This document shows, piece by piece, positions 28,501 to 43,200 of a stretch of 64,000 nucleotides of DNA (positions are counted from its first letter, which is position 1; every line of letters begins with the position of its first letter). Position numbers and translations under genes: made by a program. Below the pieces are notes generated by a model. That model worked only from the letters and a program-made list of their open reading frames with translations, did not search any database and was not told the origin of the DNA. The stretch covers positions 3,077,314 through 3,141,313 of the forward strand of contig CP136068.1 of NCBI GenBank assembly GCA_032622095.1, in the 5' to 3' direction. This DNA comes from Siphonodentalium dalli. Its lineage: Eukaryota; Mollusca; Scaphopoda; Gadilida; Siphonodentaliidae.

Positions 28501-31500
28501 AATGTAATAAAAAAATGATATTTTTTTTTTAAAGAATGTAAGAAATAATGATAAAAAATGATAAAAATTGTTAAAGAATGTAAGAAACAATGATTTTAAA
28601 AATGAAAGTGTCAATGACACTGTAGCTCAACTTAAGTAGGGGAATAATTTAATGGTTGACAGTAAATGGAGGAATAGGAAAGGTGCTAATTGAAATGTCT
28701 AACATGCGCCAAAGGATTTAGTGATGCAAAGAGTAAAATACAAGATGGCTGCTGGTGGCCATTTTTTTTGGCCAATTGACCCCAAAAGAACTCGTTCCCA
28801 TCTACGTATAATTGTTAACATCCATGACAAATTTTATGAAGATCTGACCAAAGCTACAACATACAAATTTCATGATGATCAGACGAACAGTACGACCTGT
28901 AGACCGCGCCAATGGATTGAATTTTGAAATCCAAGATGGCCACTGGCAGCCATGTTTTTTGGCCGAATGACCCCACAATGATTCGTTCCCATCTACATGT
29001 CAATGTCAACATTCATGACAAATTTAATAAAGATCAGACCAAAGGTATGACCTGTAGCCCACACCAAAGGATTTAGTCATGCAAAAAGTAAAATGCTGGT
29101 GGCAATGTTTTTTGACCGAATGACCCCAAAACGACTCGTTCCCATCTACATGTCATTGTTATAATTCATGACAAATTTCATGACCATCTGACCAAAGCTA
29201 CGACCTGTAGCCCGCACCAAAGGATTTAGTCATGCAAAGAGTAAAATCCAAGATGGCTGCTGGCGGCCATGTTTTTTGACCAAATGACCCCAAAACGACT
29301 CGATCCCATCTACATGTCATTGTTATCATTCATGACAAATTTCATGATGATCAGACGAACAGTACGACCTGTAGCCCGCACCAATGGATTGAATTTTGAA
29401 ATCCAAGATGGCCGCCAGCAGCCATGTTTTTTGGCCGAATGACCCGACAATGATTCGTTCCCATCTACATGTCAATGTCAACGTTCATGACAAATTTTAT
29501 AAAGATTAGACCAAAGGCAACCTATAGCCCGCGCCAAAGGATTTAGTCATGCAAAGAGTAAAATCCAAGATGGCTGCTGGCGGCCATGTTTTTTGGCCGA
29601 ACGACTCCAAAATCACTCGTTCCCATCTACATGTCAGTGTTAACATCCATGACAAATTTCATAAACTTCCGACCAACACAACGACCTGTAGCCCGCGCCA
29701 AAGGATTTAGTCATGCAAAGATTAAAATACAAGATGGCTGCTGGCGGCCATGTTTTTTGGCCGAACGACACCAAAATCACTCGTTCCCATCTACATGTCA
29801 TTATTAACATCAATGACAAATTTCATGATGATCAGACGAACAGTACGATCTGTAGCCCGCGCCAATGGATTGAATCTTGAAATCCAAGATGGCTGCCAGC
29901 GGCTATGTTTTTAGGCCGAATGACCCCAAAATGACTCGTTCCCATCTACATGTCAATGTCAACATTCATGACAAATTTCATAAAGATCAGACCAAAGGTA
30001 CGACCTGTAGCCCACGCCAAAGGATTTAGTCATGCAAAGAGTAAAATCCAAGATGGCTGCTGGCGGCCATGTTTTTCGGCCGAACAACTCCAAAATCACT
30101 CGTTCCCATCTACATGTCATTGTTAACATCCATGACAAATTTCATGATGTTCCGATCAAAGCTACGACCTGTAGCCCGCGCCAAAGGATTTAGTCATGCA
30201 AAGAGTAAAATCCAAGATGGCTGCTGGTGGCCATGTTTATTGGCCGAACGACCCCAAAATGACTCGTTCCCATCTACATGTCAATATTAACATCCATGAC
30301 AAATTTCATGATGATCAGATGAACAGTACGACCTGTAGCCCGCGCCAATGGATTGAATTTTGAAATCTAAGATGGCCACCAGCGGCCATATTTTTTGGCC
30401 GAATGACCCCACAATGATTCGTTCCCATCTACATGTCAATGTCAACATTCATGACAAATTTCATAAAGATTAGACCAAAGGTACAACCTGTAGCCCGCGC
30501 CAAAGGATTTAGTCATGCAAAGAGTAAAATCCAAGATGGCTGCTGGCGGCCATGTTTTTTGGCCGAACGACACCAAAATCACTCGTTGCCATCTACATAT
30601 CATTATTAACATCAATGACAAATTTCATGATGATCAGGCGAACAGTACGATCTGTAGCCCGCGCCAATGGATTGAATCTTGAAATCCAAGATGGCTGCCA
30701 GCGGCCATGTTTTTAGGCCGAATGACCCCAAAATGACTCGTTCCCATCTACATGTCAATGTCAACATTCATGACAAATTTCATAAAGATCAGACCAAAGG
30801 TACGACCTGTAGCCCGGGCCAAAGGATTTAGTCATACAAAGAGTAAAATCCAAGATGGCTGCTGGCGGCCATGTTTTTCGGCCGAACGACCCCAAAATCA
30901 CTCGTTCCCATCTACATGTCATTGTTAACATCCATGACCAATTTCATGATGTTCCGATCGAAGCTACGACCTGTAGCCCGCGCCAAAGGATTTAGTCATG
31001 CAAAGAGTAAAATCCAAGATGGCTGCTGGTGGCCATGTTTATTGGCCGAACAACCCCAAAATGACTCGTTCCCATCTACATGTCAATATTAACATCCATG
31101 ACAAATTTCATGATGATCAGACGAACAGTACGACCTGTAGCCCGCGCCAATGGATTGAATTTTGAAATCTAAGATGGCCGCCAGCGGCCATGTTTTTTGG
31201 CCGAATGACCCCACATTGATTCGTTCCCATCTACATGTCAATGTCAACATTCATGACAAATTTCATAAAGATTAGACCAAAGGTACAACCTGTAGCCCGC
31301 GCCAAAGGATTTAGTCATGCAAAGAGTAAAATCCAAGATGGCTGCTGGCGGCCATGTTTTTTGGCCGAACAACTTCAAAATCACTCGTTCCCATCTACAT
31401 GACAGTGTTAACATCCATGACAAATTTCATAAACTTCCGACCAAAACAACGACCTGTAGCCCGCGCCAAAGGATTTAGTCATGCAAAGAGTAAAATCCAA

Positions 31501-34500
31501 GATGGCTGCTGGCAGCCATGTTTTTTGGCCGAACGACCCCAAAATCACTCGTTCCCATCTACATGTCATTATTAACATCAATGACAAATTTCATGATGAT
31601 CAGATGAACAGTACGACCTGTAGGCCGCGCCAATGGATTGAATCTTGAAATCCAAGATGGCTGCCAGCGGCTATGTTTTTAGGCCGAATGACCCCAAAAT
31701 GACTCGTTCCCATCTACATGTCAATGTCAACATTCATGACAAATTTCATGAAGATCAGACCAAAGGTACAACCTGTAGCCCGCGCCAAAGGAAATTGTTG
31801 ACGGACACACGGACACACGGACACACGGACGACGGACGCCAAACCATGGCAATAGCTCAAACTTACAAGTAAGTTGAGCTAAAAATGACAAAATTGTTAA
31901 ATAATATAAGAAAAAAATATAAAAATTGTTATAGAATGTAAGAAAAAAATATAAAAAATTGTTAAAGAATGTAATAAAATATAAAAATTATAACAATTGT
32001 TAAAAACGGTAAGAAAAAATGATAAAGAATTGTTAGGGCAATGCAATCTCTTATATATATGAGGCGACCTATGGTTGACTCGCATATATAAGAGAATGCA
32101 TTGGTACAGGGTTTTCATAAAAAAAGATCTATTGACAGATACAATAATGCCCTAAATAATCACTTTTCACGATTTAGTCGGAAATATGGCTTGTTGCTAC
32201 AAGCCATATTTCCGGCTAAATCGTGAAAAGTCACCTATAATTCTGCTGTGTGGTTAAGGAGTCGATTATTTAGGGCATTACAGACATATCATGTGACTGA
32301 TGTCAACAGTAGATAAACAATACCGGTACTATCATGTGTATACACAGAAATTTGGGCAGTTTCATTGGAGTCTGGCATCTCCCGCTTACGAACTAAATTT
32401 AAATCACCAATTATAAATAAATTACCAGCCCTTATACATGTATATTCTTCTATGTTTTGTTGACAATTCATAAAGGCACTGTGCCGACGGCCGCAAGCCT
32501 GCAAATAGCGTGTCTGTCATTTGCAGAATGAGGTCCCCAGAGGGTGAATTTAGTGACGCTATCCCGCATAGCGGGCTAGCATCACTACATTCACCCTCTG
32601 GGGACCTCATTCTGCTTAGGCCCTCAACTTCTATGGTAGACCTAGGATCAGATTGAAGTTCCCCAGTTGAAGTTGGTGATGTTCACCCATTGGGCACCTC
32701 TATTATGCATTTTATCTTCTGCAAATTAGGTGATATAGAAACTTCCCAGAAGGGAAAGCGTAACTAAAAACAATGTTAATTTGAGACTATAGGTACTTCC
32801 CAGAATATGAGGCCTAAGCAGAATGAGGTCTCCAGAGGGTGAATTTGGTGATGCTAGCCCACTGTGCGGGATAGCATCACTAAATTCAATTTCACCCTCT
32901 GGGGACCTCATTCTGCAAATGACAGACACGCTGCTTGCAGGCTTGGTAAATTCAAAACATTTCTCTAATAAACATCAGCTGTGATGGTTTCAAATTTCAA
33001 ATCCATGATGGCTGCCGGCGGCCATGTTTTAAAACAAATTTCAGAATAAATTGACAGCTCCCATCTAGAGGTTATCCCAAAGATCCATATGAAGTTTGGT
33101 GATGATCAGATGAGGGAGGTGGCCTGTAGGCTGTGCCAAAGGATTTAGTCATACAAAGAGTAAAATGGCCACTGGTGGCCATTTTTTTCAACAAAATTTG
33201 GAAAAAATTACTGGCTCCCTAATAATCAACTAGATACAGTGAATGTTTGGCTGGGATGGGCCTACTGATGTGTGTATAAAGTACCTAGATAACTAAATAA
33301 CTGTGAATTTACTCACTTTTTCTCCAAAGAAAGACTTGAGTTTTTTAATACTGGCATGGCGAGGTGGTGTATCTCCCCTGTAAATAGTAAGATAAGAATT
33401 GAGTTTTTTAATACTGGCATGGCGAGGTGGGGTATCTCCTCTGTAAATAATAACATAAGACTTGAGTTTTTTAATACTGGCATGGCGAGGTGGTGTATCT
33501 CCCCTGTAAATAATAACATAAGACTTGAGTTTTTAAATAAAGAACATCTGCATTAAAAATGGATTATCCCTTTAAAGACATATTATGGACTTGTTCAGGT
33601 GCGTGAAACTGACAAGTTAGTATTCAGGAGCTATGTCAAGTGGAGGAATGTAGCATTCTACTAACATGGCCGAAAATCTCAAACAAAGTGACTTTACCAC
33701 TCCGTAGAAAACATCGCCCGAACTACGCTCAATTTTAAATATATACTACTCAATTCAGGACGCATCTATTGGTAATAAACTAACGAAAACGATTTCGCCA
33801 CCAGGAGTCAAAGCATTTAATTAACATATAAGAATGTCGGTGTGTGTTGTCAGTTTGTATATGATAATTGTAAAAATAACTACATTGAGCAAAAATATAT
33901 TCTCCATTTCTATTTGATCACCCTACTGAGTGTTTTCACATCACTTTAACCCTTTCAGTGCCAAGTCCGATTTTTATATTAACCCTTTGAGTGCCAGGGG
34001 CCGATCTCATCGGCCCTAAACCTACAAAATAAGTCTGTTAAAGAATATAAGAATAAATTATTAAATTGTAAAAAAAACAAAATAAGTCTGTTAACCCTTT
34101 ACCCAACAAACCGGCCAAATAAAGCTGCAACAGCCTAAATTATCTTGGGTCTGTCTCAATCAAACCATACAAATATGGATATCATTGGAACCGACTAATT
34201 GACCACATTGTGATGGTTACAGTTATGCCCTGTGCCAATGCATTCTCTTATATATGCGAGTCGACCATAGGTCGCCTCGCATATATAAGAGAATGCATTG
34301 GCCTAAAAAAAAATTTTTTTTAACACTTTTTACCATTTTTTCTTACATTCTTTAACAATTTTTTAATTTTTAATGTGTTAAGCCAATGCATTCTCTTATA
34401 TATGCGAGGCGACCTATGGTCGACTCGCATATATAAGAGAATGCATTGGCACAGGGCCCTTCTGTTGGGTAAAGGGTTAAAGAATATAAGAATAAATGAT

Positions 34501-37500
34501 TAAATTGTAAAAAATTGTAAAAAATTGTAAAAAAAAAACAAAAAATCGACCTGGCACTCAAAGGGTTAACCCATATTTCCTTGATCATTTTTCAAATTTA
34601 TTGATTATAACAATGTGATACATTAGAGCTCTTATTAGGGCTCTTACCATCAATGTATCACATTATACATGAGCAGACGACACTCTTCTATATGCTTCTA
34701 TATATGTGTGGGGCTCCCTGTAGGGTAATGGATGTTTTTTATTTTATGTCCTAAAAATTGTAAGAAACATTTATTTAAAAAAAAATGATAAAAATATTGT
34801 TAGGCCAATGCATTCTCTTATATATGCGAAGCGACCTATGGTCGACTCGCATATATAAGAGAATGCATTGGCACAGGATTTTTAAACTTAGAACTCTTTC
34901 CATCAATGTATCACATTGTTATAATCAATAAATTTGAAAAATGATCAAGGAAATATTGGTTGATAAAAAAAATTGTACTTGGCACTGAAAGGGTTAACCC
35001 TTTACCCAACAGAACGGCCCTGTGCCAATGCATTCTCTTATATATGCGAGTTGACCATAGGTCGCCTCGCATATATAAGAGAATGAATTGGCTTAACACA
35101 TATTAACGAGAGGCCGATCACGATCGGCAGATGTTTAACCCATACCTTGGCGATAGCGACTAGTCATAATTGATAATTTGTCAAAGATATGATCACAGGA
35201 ATTAATCCATATATCAGTACCCAACTTGAAATCAAAAGCTCAAATAATTTGTCTTAAGGAAGGGTTAAAGTATTTGGGGTGGGGAGGAGTAGTTTTAAAT
35301 CTCATAACTCTGTCCCTATTCACCCAAGGACCTCTCACTGTGAGATCCAATGGTTTAGTGATTTCGGAGGACATGTTTAGGAGTTTAAGTTAACTCATTG
35401 GAAGCAAAAGTGATAAATCCCTATCTTTAACACTTTTGACATGCCAGATATTCAAAATTTATTCACTTCTAAAGAGAAATTATAATTTGTTGACAAGCCA
35501 GACTGCTTAGAATGACATACATGTAGGGAATTCCATCTCATATTTAAATGGTACTTTAATTACCCCCCCCCCCTTCCCCCCAGTTATTTCTTTATCAAAC
35601 ATGGACAGATATAAGATCAGATCTGACCTGTGTATTAAATAAGATTAAGTGTTTCATAACAGGGGTGTATGCATGGTTTTCAAAAATATATGTAGTTTAT
35701 ACAATTCAAAAGTATTATCTATATAATGTTATACAGACATAATATGATGAGGATGCTTGCCCCTATGACCACTAAATCGTTCATATAAAAGAAAGTAAGT
35801 TAGCCCTCAATTAAATGGTTTCACACATTACAATGTTTTACAAGTAGCTTGGACACTAAAAGCCACAACCTTCAATGTTAATCTTCTAAGTGCTCTGTGG
35901 CCCCTAAAATTCAATCAACCATGAAAATATGAACAAATGGGAAAATAAGGTTCCTGGAAACACTAACATCTACCACATTGATTTTCAAAACAAGTCATCA
36001 CTTACAATAGTCATGTATATTTATCTGCCTGATTCCCATTGCATAGATAAATCATATTGGCCATCAGCTGTTATTTTAATTTCAAATTGAAAGCACATGT
36101 CTGAAGGGTTAATATATTTTTCAAAAATCAATTAATCAGTCAAAACCAAAATTGATATAAGTGAATAGTGTGCAAAGATACCCAACAGATATTAAGAGAT
36201 ATGAGGAAGAGTCCATGTACATTATAGCATGTGTCTATGGAAACCTTGGAAAGGGTTAATTATTTTTGAAGCAAATTAATGGAATTTAGAAGACACTAAG
36301 TCTTATATAGGTGAGTGGGGGCTCTTATCTCACCCTGTAATGCAATTTCAAGAATAGGATAAACAACAGTCTTATGCTGCCATAAATCAATTTGACAGTT
36401 AGAATAAACAAACAGCCAGCCACCAGTGTTGTTTATCTTGACCACCAGAGCTCTGTATAATATGTCATCACTCATTTCATAACAGATTTCACTTGGAATG
36501 ACAACATCTATAAAATGTCCTCTCATATACTCTGGATGTTCACATTGTAATTTATTGATATCATTATATTACATGAAACTATTGCAATAAAATCTTCATA
36601 TTTTCAAAACAGGATATCACACCTAATTAATCGTATAAAACTAAAATAAATGAAAGTGTCAATATTTTTTATTATTAAACTTTTTTTTTTATTGTTATTA
36701 AAGTTCAAACAAAATTTAATATTTGTATCTGTTTGTATATGCTAAATTTAGCAAGGAGCTAAATCTAAAAAAATCGAACTCGATCTGTATTTTGGGCTGT
36801 GAAACTCACATACCAAATTTGGTTCCAATCAGATAAAAAATGTTTGAGTTATGGCAGAATGCGTGAATTCTAAGTTGAAAAAGGGCCATAACTCTGTAAC
36901 AAAATCTCGGATCAAACCCAAATTCGAACTCGATCTGTATTTTGGACTGAGAAACCCATATACAAAATTTGGTTTCGATCGGATAGAAAATGTTTGAGTT
37001 ATCGCATTACTCGTAAAGTGTCTACGGACAGACAGACGGACAGACAGACAGACAGACAGACGGACGAACGACGAGTGGTCAATCCGGGCAACGACACTAT
37101 GTTTACCATACTATGGTATGGGTAAACATAAAAAATGTTAAAAAAAGAATTTTTTTAGGCCAATGCATTCTCTTACAGCTATGCTCTCAGTAAGCGACCT
37201 GTTTAACGAGGTTACGGGCCGGTACTTACCGCGGTGATACCACCAAACTACCGCGGTTATCATTCTATACCGCGACGGAGGGCGGTTGACCCGCGGTACT
37301 GGTACGGTATTTTTACCGTTGGTTACCGCATGTCACCGCGTTATTGGTGTTCGTTACCGCCATACACCGCATTATTTTTTTCGTAACCGCGTTCAAATTA
37401 CCGCTAACGGCCCTCCACCGCGGAGAGAACACGACTGAAACAAGGCGTCACACGGTAGGTAAATGATTATGAATAACTTTTGTATTGAATGAATACCTGT

Positions 37501-40237
37501 AATCTGCATGTAATTATATATACGTAATGAATATAAATGAATAATAATGCAATCGGATTACATATGAACATGTCGGGTTTACATGTAACATATTACAAAT
37601 GTACACGTACATCACGTTTAATCACGTCGGCGGTTTTTTAACTCAGCTATAGTTGCTTACGGCTTACGCAAAACACCGTGATGGAGTAATAGTTTTGTTA
37701 TTAGCATCTATCTTACATATCGTGAAATGATTTACGCACCCGATTCCTATATCGGTTCCACTCATGCGGAATTTTTTGTTTTGTTTGTGTTTCCGAAATC
37801 TAAATTTCTTATAAAATGGGAAAAGTAAATCCTCCATTTATCTGAATTAGGTCGAAACCAGCGGGGACGGTGCATTAGTAACACTGAGTCCGATTTTAGT
37901 CTTTGAGGCCAGGGCGGCGATCATTGCAGAAATATTCATATTCGTTCAAATCTATAGTTTTGTTCATATGCCAAACATAATCGGCGCGTAAATAGTATAT
38001 TGTCGCCAAGACGTATGATTGTATGCATGCGTGAAATAGTAAAGCAATTTACAAACATTTGCGCCTGAAGATTTCTTGTCGGTGGGAATAAAATGTATAA
38101 CTAAGAAAGCGTGTCACGTGTCATGCAGCAAAGTAAAGTTGTTATCATCACCAATGTCACACGCAAAACACCAAACATTGAAAGACACAACGTTGTCAAA
38201 TCAGTCTTTGATTTTGTTACGTGAACATTCATTGAGCTCACGAGTGCGTGTCGGGCGGCATCGTTTGATGTGAAATTGCAACTTTTGGCGAGGGCGTGCA
38301 CTTGTAGTTCTCGGTGGGTCGCAGTATAAATTATATCACATACTGATATTCCTATCTAATCGTTATTCGGAAGAAAACATGCATGGTGTTGGAAAGTTGA
38401 CCTCTAAATATGTTTGTTTGGTTATATACAGAGGTTAACATTGTAACATAATTATTTCAAGTGATCGAATTGGTGTGTTTTAGTCCTTGTTAGTTTATTC
38501 CCGATATGGTAGCAATAAAGAGCGTTTGTCTCACTTTTGTGCGACAAATATTTATAAATAGCTATTACGTGCACAACATTTTAAAGATCGAATGAGACTT
38601 GTCTGTTTAAAGCCACGTGGCGGTTCGCACATAATATTATTCGCAATACCAAAATAGATCGATAAATATCTGAACTACCTTCTGCGGGCAATATGTAAGC
38701 CTAACGGACGCATTGAGGAATGGAAATACAAGTGTCCAAAACACAAAATAGCAAATTCGCGCGTCACGTGTGTAGTTTTACTAATAGCACCATCAACAAA
38801 ACACAAATATTTATTTCACCCATTGAGGCCAGTTATAAAAAGACATGACGACATCTTAATTTAAGTTCCCCGTGCCCTATATTAACAAAGTCTGCCAGCT
38901 ACAGTATGACGTAATCAGTGACACGTGCTTTTGCGCAGAATGTGTTTTTTCCTGGATATACGGGAGTTCCACTTTGTGTCTTTTATTGCTAAGACAATAA
39001 TTCCTGTTATACGAACAAATGGTGTTTGTGATTTGCAGTTAATGAATGTCAATAAAGTTAATAACGATATTTATTCTGGGGACTATTTAAATAGTGTCGT
39101 TATCATTCAATTTAGGGATCACGTACATCTGAACATTGATATAAACTGTAGATACGGGATTTATCGAGCTGTCTAAAATGGCCGAAACATTTGTTCCCTT
39201 CCCGATAACCAACACTGATTACAACTAGTGTCATTAATAGGAATTTTAGGCAATAAAACGAGACTAGAAATGTTATTGTAATATTTTAATATTCACATCA
39301 ATTGAAAAATGACTTTCTCAAAGTAACTTATACTTACCTTTACTTAATCTGGAAGCCCGTTATAATGGGCATATTTCCCGATACTCGGCTTTCATCTATT
39401 TCAATATTTTAATAATACACTTCACGGTACAAAATCATGATCGGAGATCGTGAGAACGGCCCGTCCTATTTTGGAAGATTGACGGTCAACCATCGAATCC
39501 CGTCATTAACCTCGTTACAAAAATGCTACCCGCGTAGCGGTAATGTCACCCGCGTTTGTGCGGTGCATTACCGCGTGCCACCGCGCTACCAACATTCGTT
39601 ACAGCTGGTAGTGCGGTGGTACCGTGAACGTCGCGGTGGTACCCGCGGTACGCGCGTGGTAGTGCAACCGCGAATCGGCGGTATGTCGCGGTATTGCACC
39701 GCGGTATTAACGCATGTACACCTCGTTAAAACAGGTCGCTTAATTTGAGCAGTGCTGTATATATGCGAGGCGACCTATGGTCGACTCGCATATATAAGAG
39801 AATGCATTGGCACAGGGCATAACTGTAACCATCACAATGTGATCAATGAACGGTTCCAATTGAGACAGACCGAAGATATTTTAGGCTGTTGAAGCTTTAT
39901 TTGGGCGTTTTTGGCCGTTTTGTTGGGTAAAGGGTTAATCACTTATTTTCCATATTTAAAATAACCAATGAATGCAATTATAAAAGACGGTCATGAATAT
40001 CAGGGATCATTATCAAATGGCATAGAGGTATTTTATACAAAAAAAATCAAATTTAATTGATATACGCATTTCCCGAAAGGGGTCGTCGAGTCATATTTAT
40101 TATCTGGTACATAACCCCTTGTGGCATACCGCTTAGAGTGGGCATACCTATAACATATGCAGGGCTGTTGTCTGGTGCATAACCCCTTGTGGCATACCGC
40201 TTAGTGTGGGCATACCTATAACATATGCAGGGCAGGG

Positions 40238-40276
<39 letters not shown>

Positions 40277-43200
40277 GTATACCGGCACCAAAAGGGCATC
40301 ACACAATTAGTACACCAATAGTTAACGGCTTCATTTCACACTCTGGTGAGGTAGACATTAAATGAATGCAATGTAATGGGAGGGTGCAATGCGATGCAAA
40401 AACAATTCATATGAATGCAGAGTTACCAACAGTCAATAGTAACCACTTGATTTTCATGTTATCCCTCTTACATCTCCACAAATTAACAAACTTCAAAAAT
40501 CGATATCTGATCACTCTGAGCTTTGATAGGTGGGTTCCTTGACTCGAATCATATATTTTTTACACCGAAGCCAAAGAAATAGTAATTTAGGGGTGTTTAA
40601 TCGGATTGAGTTGCCATTCGACTGTGGTGACAACGTGGTTAAGTGTACACTTGTTGTGGTGATAAGGTGTATAATAAATAAAGAAACAACTCACTGTAGA
40701 CTGTCCTGAGTAACTTCTCCCACGGATGGGATGGGCGACATTGAATTGTTGAACTTGGGACTCTGTCCCGGAGTATTCTGCCTCTCTTTGGAAGTTGCCA
40801 TAAGATAAGAAGTCCGTCGGTGTAACTTGACAGTTTCATCCTCTGGAGACACTGAAATTTAAACAATGACAAAATAAATTTACAGATTATTAAAGGTCAA
40901 TCACAAATTCGTAATCAATTACTTTACATTCCCTTTGAACATAGACGTCCTAAATGTTAAATGGTCCCCACATCTGACGTAATATAGTGTTATTTAAAAA
41001 AATTGTTTTAACAAACTTACGAACCCAACATGACAGTGATTCTGATTGGCAATATTAACCCTTTGAGTGCCAGGTCCGATCAACCCATATACCCTGTGCC
41101 AATGCATTCTCTTATATATGCGAGTCGACCATAGGTCGCCTCGCATATATAAGAGAATGCATTGGCCTAACAATTTTTCATCATTTGTTATTATTTTTTA
41201 CAATTTTTTACAATTTTAATAATTGTTTCTTATATTCTTTAACAGGCTTATTTTGTAGGTTTAGGGCCAGGGAATCTTACGTTTTTCATGGGCATCAAAA
41301 TTATTACTATGAATACTTGGTGATAGTTTTGAGTTATAACATGCCCTATAGCATGCTTAAGCATACTCAAAAAAAAATAAAAAAAAAAAATAAAAAAAAA
41401 TATTCAAAAATAGGGCCGATTTTACAGAACGTAAATAAGGGCCAATGAGATCGGCCAGTGGCACTCAAAGGGTTAAGAACAATACCAAAATGACAATAAA
41501 CTGATGATGGTAGTAAAATTGAGCCCATGTTCCACTCAGAATGCTTTTTTTCGGATTTGTCATAGTAAAAAGCGCTGGAAATGATGAGGTTGGGAAAAAA
41601 AACACTGCTCCCCTCAGTGATACCAGTAGATTTATTGCAAATTAAACTGAAATGATTTTGATTAAAAGAGATAATTTAAATAAAGCTGGTAGCTATTAGG
41701 GCATTCAGTTTTTAATTCATGCACCAATGGTTCTGTGTAAAATAGTACTATACAAATTTAAAGACATATTATGGACTTGTTTGGGTTTGTGAATCTGATA
41801 AGTTAGTATTCAGGTTCTCTGCCAACTGGAGGAATGTAACATTCTACTAGCATCTCTGAAAATCTGAAGCAAATCGACCGTACGACTCCATAGAAAACAT
41901 TGTCTGAACTGCACTCAATTGTAAATATTTACTTCACGATTCGGGACATATCTATTGGTGATAAACTAACAAAAATGATTTCGCCATCGAGAGTTACTGC
42001 ATTTAATTTATATATAAGAATGATGGTGTGTGTTGTCAATTTGGATATAATATTTGTAAAAATTACTACTTTGAACGCGTTTATTCTCCGTTTATATTTG
42101 ATCACCCCACTGGAGTGTTTAACATCACTTTAAATATGAGTACAGTGTCTATCTTCATTAACCTCTTCACTGCTAATGCCATTATAACGCCAAGTGCTGG
42201 GATCCACATATACATGTACAGTAATGCCCTAAGTAATTGACCTCTTACGTTTTTCATTGGCATTATGACCTCTTCACTGCTAATGCCATTATAATGTCAA
42301 GTGCTGGGTCAATGACATTATGACCTATTCACTGCTAATGCCATTATAATGTCGAGTGCTGGGTCAATGACGTTATGGCAATTTTTGAGTGAAAAGATAT
42401 AAATCATTCAAAATCGTGGAACAACATACAGTTTGAAATGTCAAGATGCAGTTGTTCAGATGCATCAATCTCTGAGTTCCAGTTATGAATAATGGCCGAC
42501 TGCTAGTGTGCTGAAGTAGGTACTATGGACCATATATCACACGACGTGCACATGTGCTAAAGTAGGTCCGTATGCAGGTTAAAGTGATCATGTTGGGTGA
42601 TCAAATAGAAAGGAAGCATAATCATGCTCAAAATAGTTATTTTTACCAATATTAATCCAAATTGACAACACACACCGTCACTCTGATATATTAATTAAAT
42701 GCAATGACTCTCGATGGCAAAATCATTTGTGTTTGTTCATCGATGATAGTTGCGTCCCGAATCCAGATGTAAATATTTACAATTGAGCGTAGTTCAGACG
42801 ATGTTTTCTATGGAGTGGTATGGTCAATTTCTTTGAAATTTGTGGCGATGTAAGTAGAATGCTATATTTCCCAGGTTGGCATAACGCCTTAGTACCAACT
42901 TATCAGTTTCACGCACCCGAACAGGTCCACAATATGTCTTTAAACTTGGGCCTGCTTAGACCAATTCTACTTGGTCACTATACCTTTTTCTATCACGGTA
43001 TATGATGCATCATTTTGAAGACGATTAATCACTGAGATGTTAGATGATTAATCACATTCAGAGTTTACGTGAATGCCCGGGATCCACATATACATGTACA
43101 GTAATGCCCTAAGTAATTGACCTCTTAACCACAGCAGAATTATGGGTAACTTTTCAGGATTTAGTTGGAAATATGGCTTGTTGCCATTCATCGGAAAGCT

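Larger units (their letters stand above)
33950..34993. mobile_element. Outer TTAA element carrying nested elements
   Basis: Ends CCCTTTCAGTGCCAAGT and complement, flanked by TTAA. The complete CCCTTTGAGTGCCAG element at 33983-34565 sits at an internal TTAA, and another hairpin (34802-34872) lies in the right part. Confidence 0.8.

Noticed and set aside
36296-36526. 76-codon minus-strand frame
   Set aside because: No family resemblance, no splice support in phase with the gene.
38925-39176. Transposase fragment in the 2.6-kb element
   Set aside because: No catalytic or DNA-binding motif can be seen in the 83-codon frame.
40639-40872. 77-codon minus-strand frame overlapping exon 5
   Set aside because: A different register gives the conserved RRTSYLMA block and fits both neighbours' phases.
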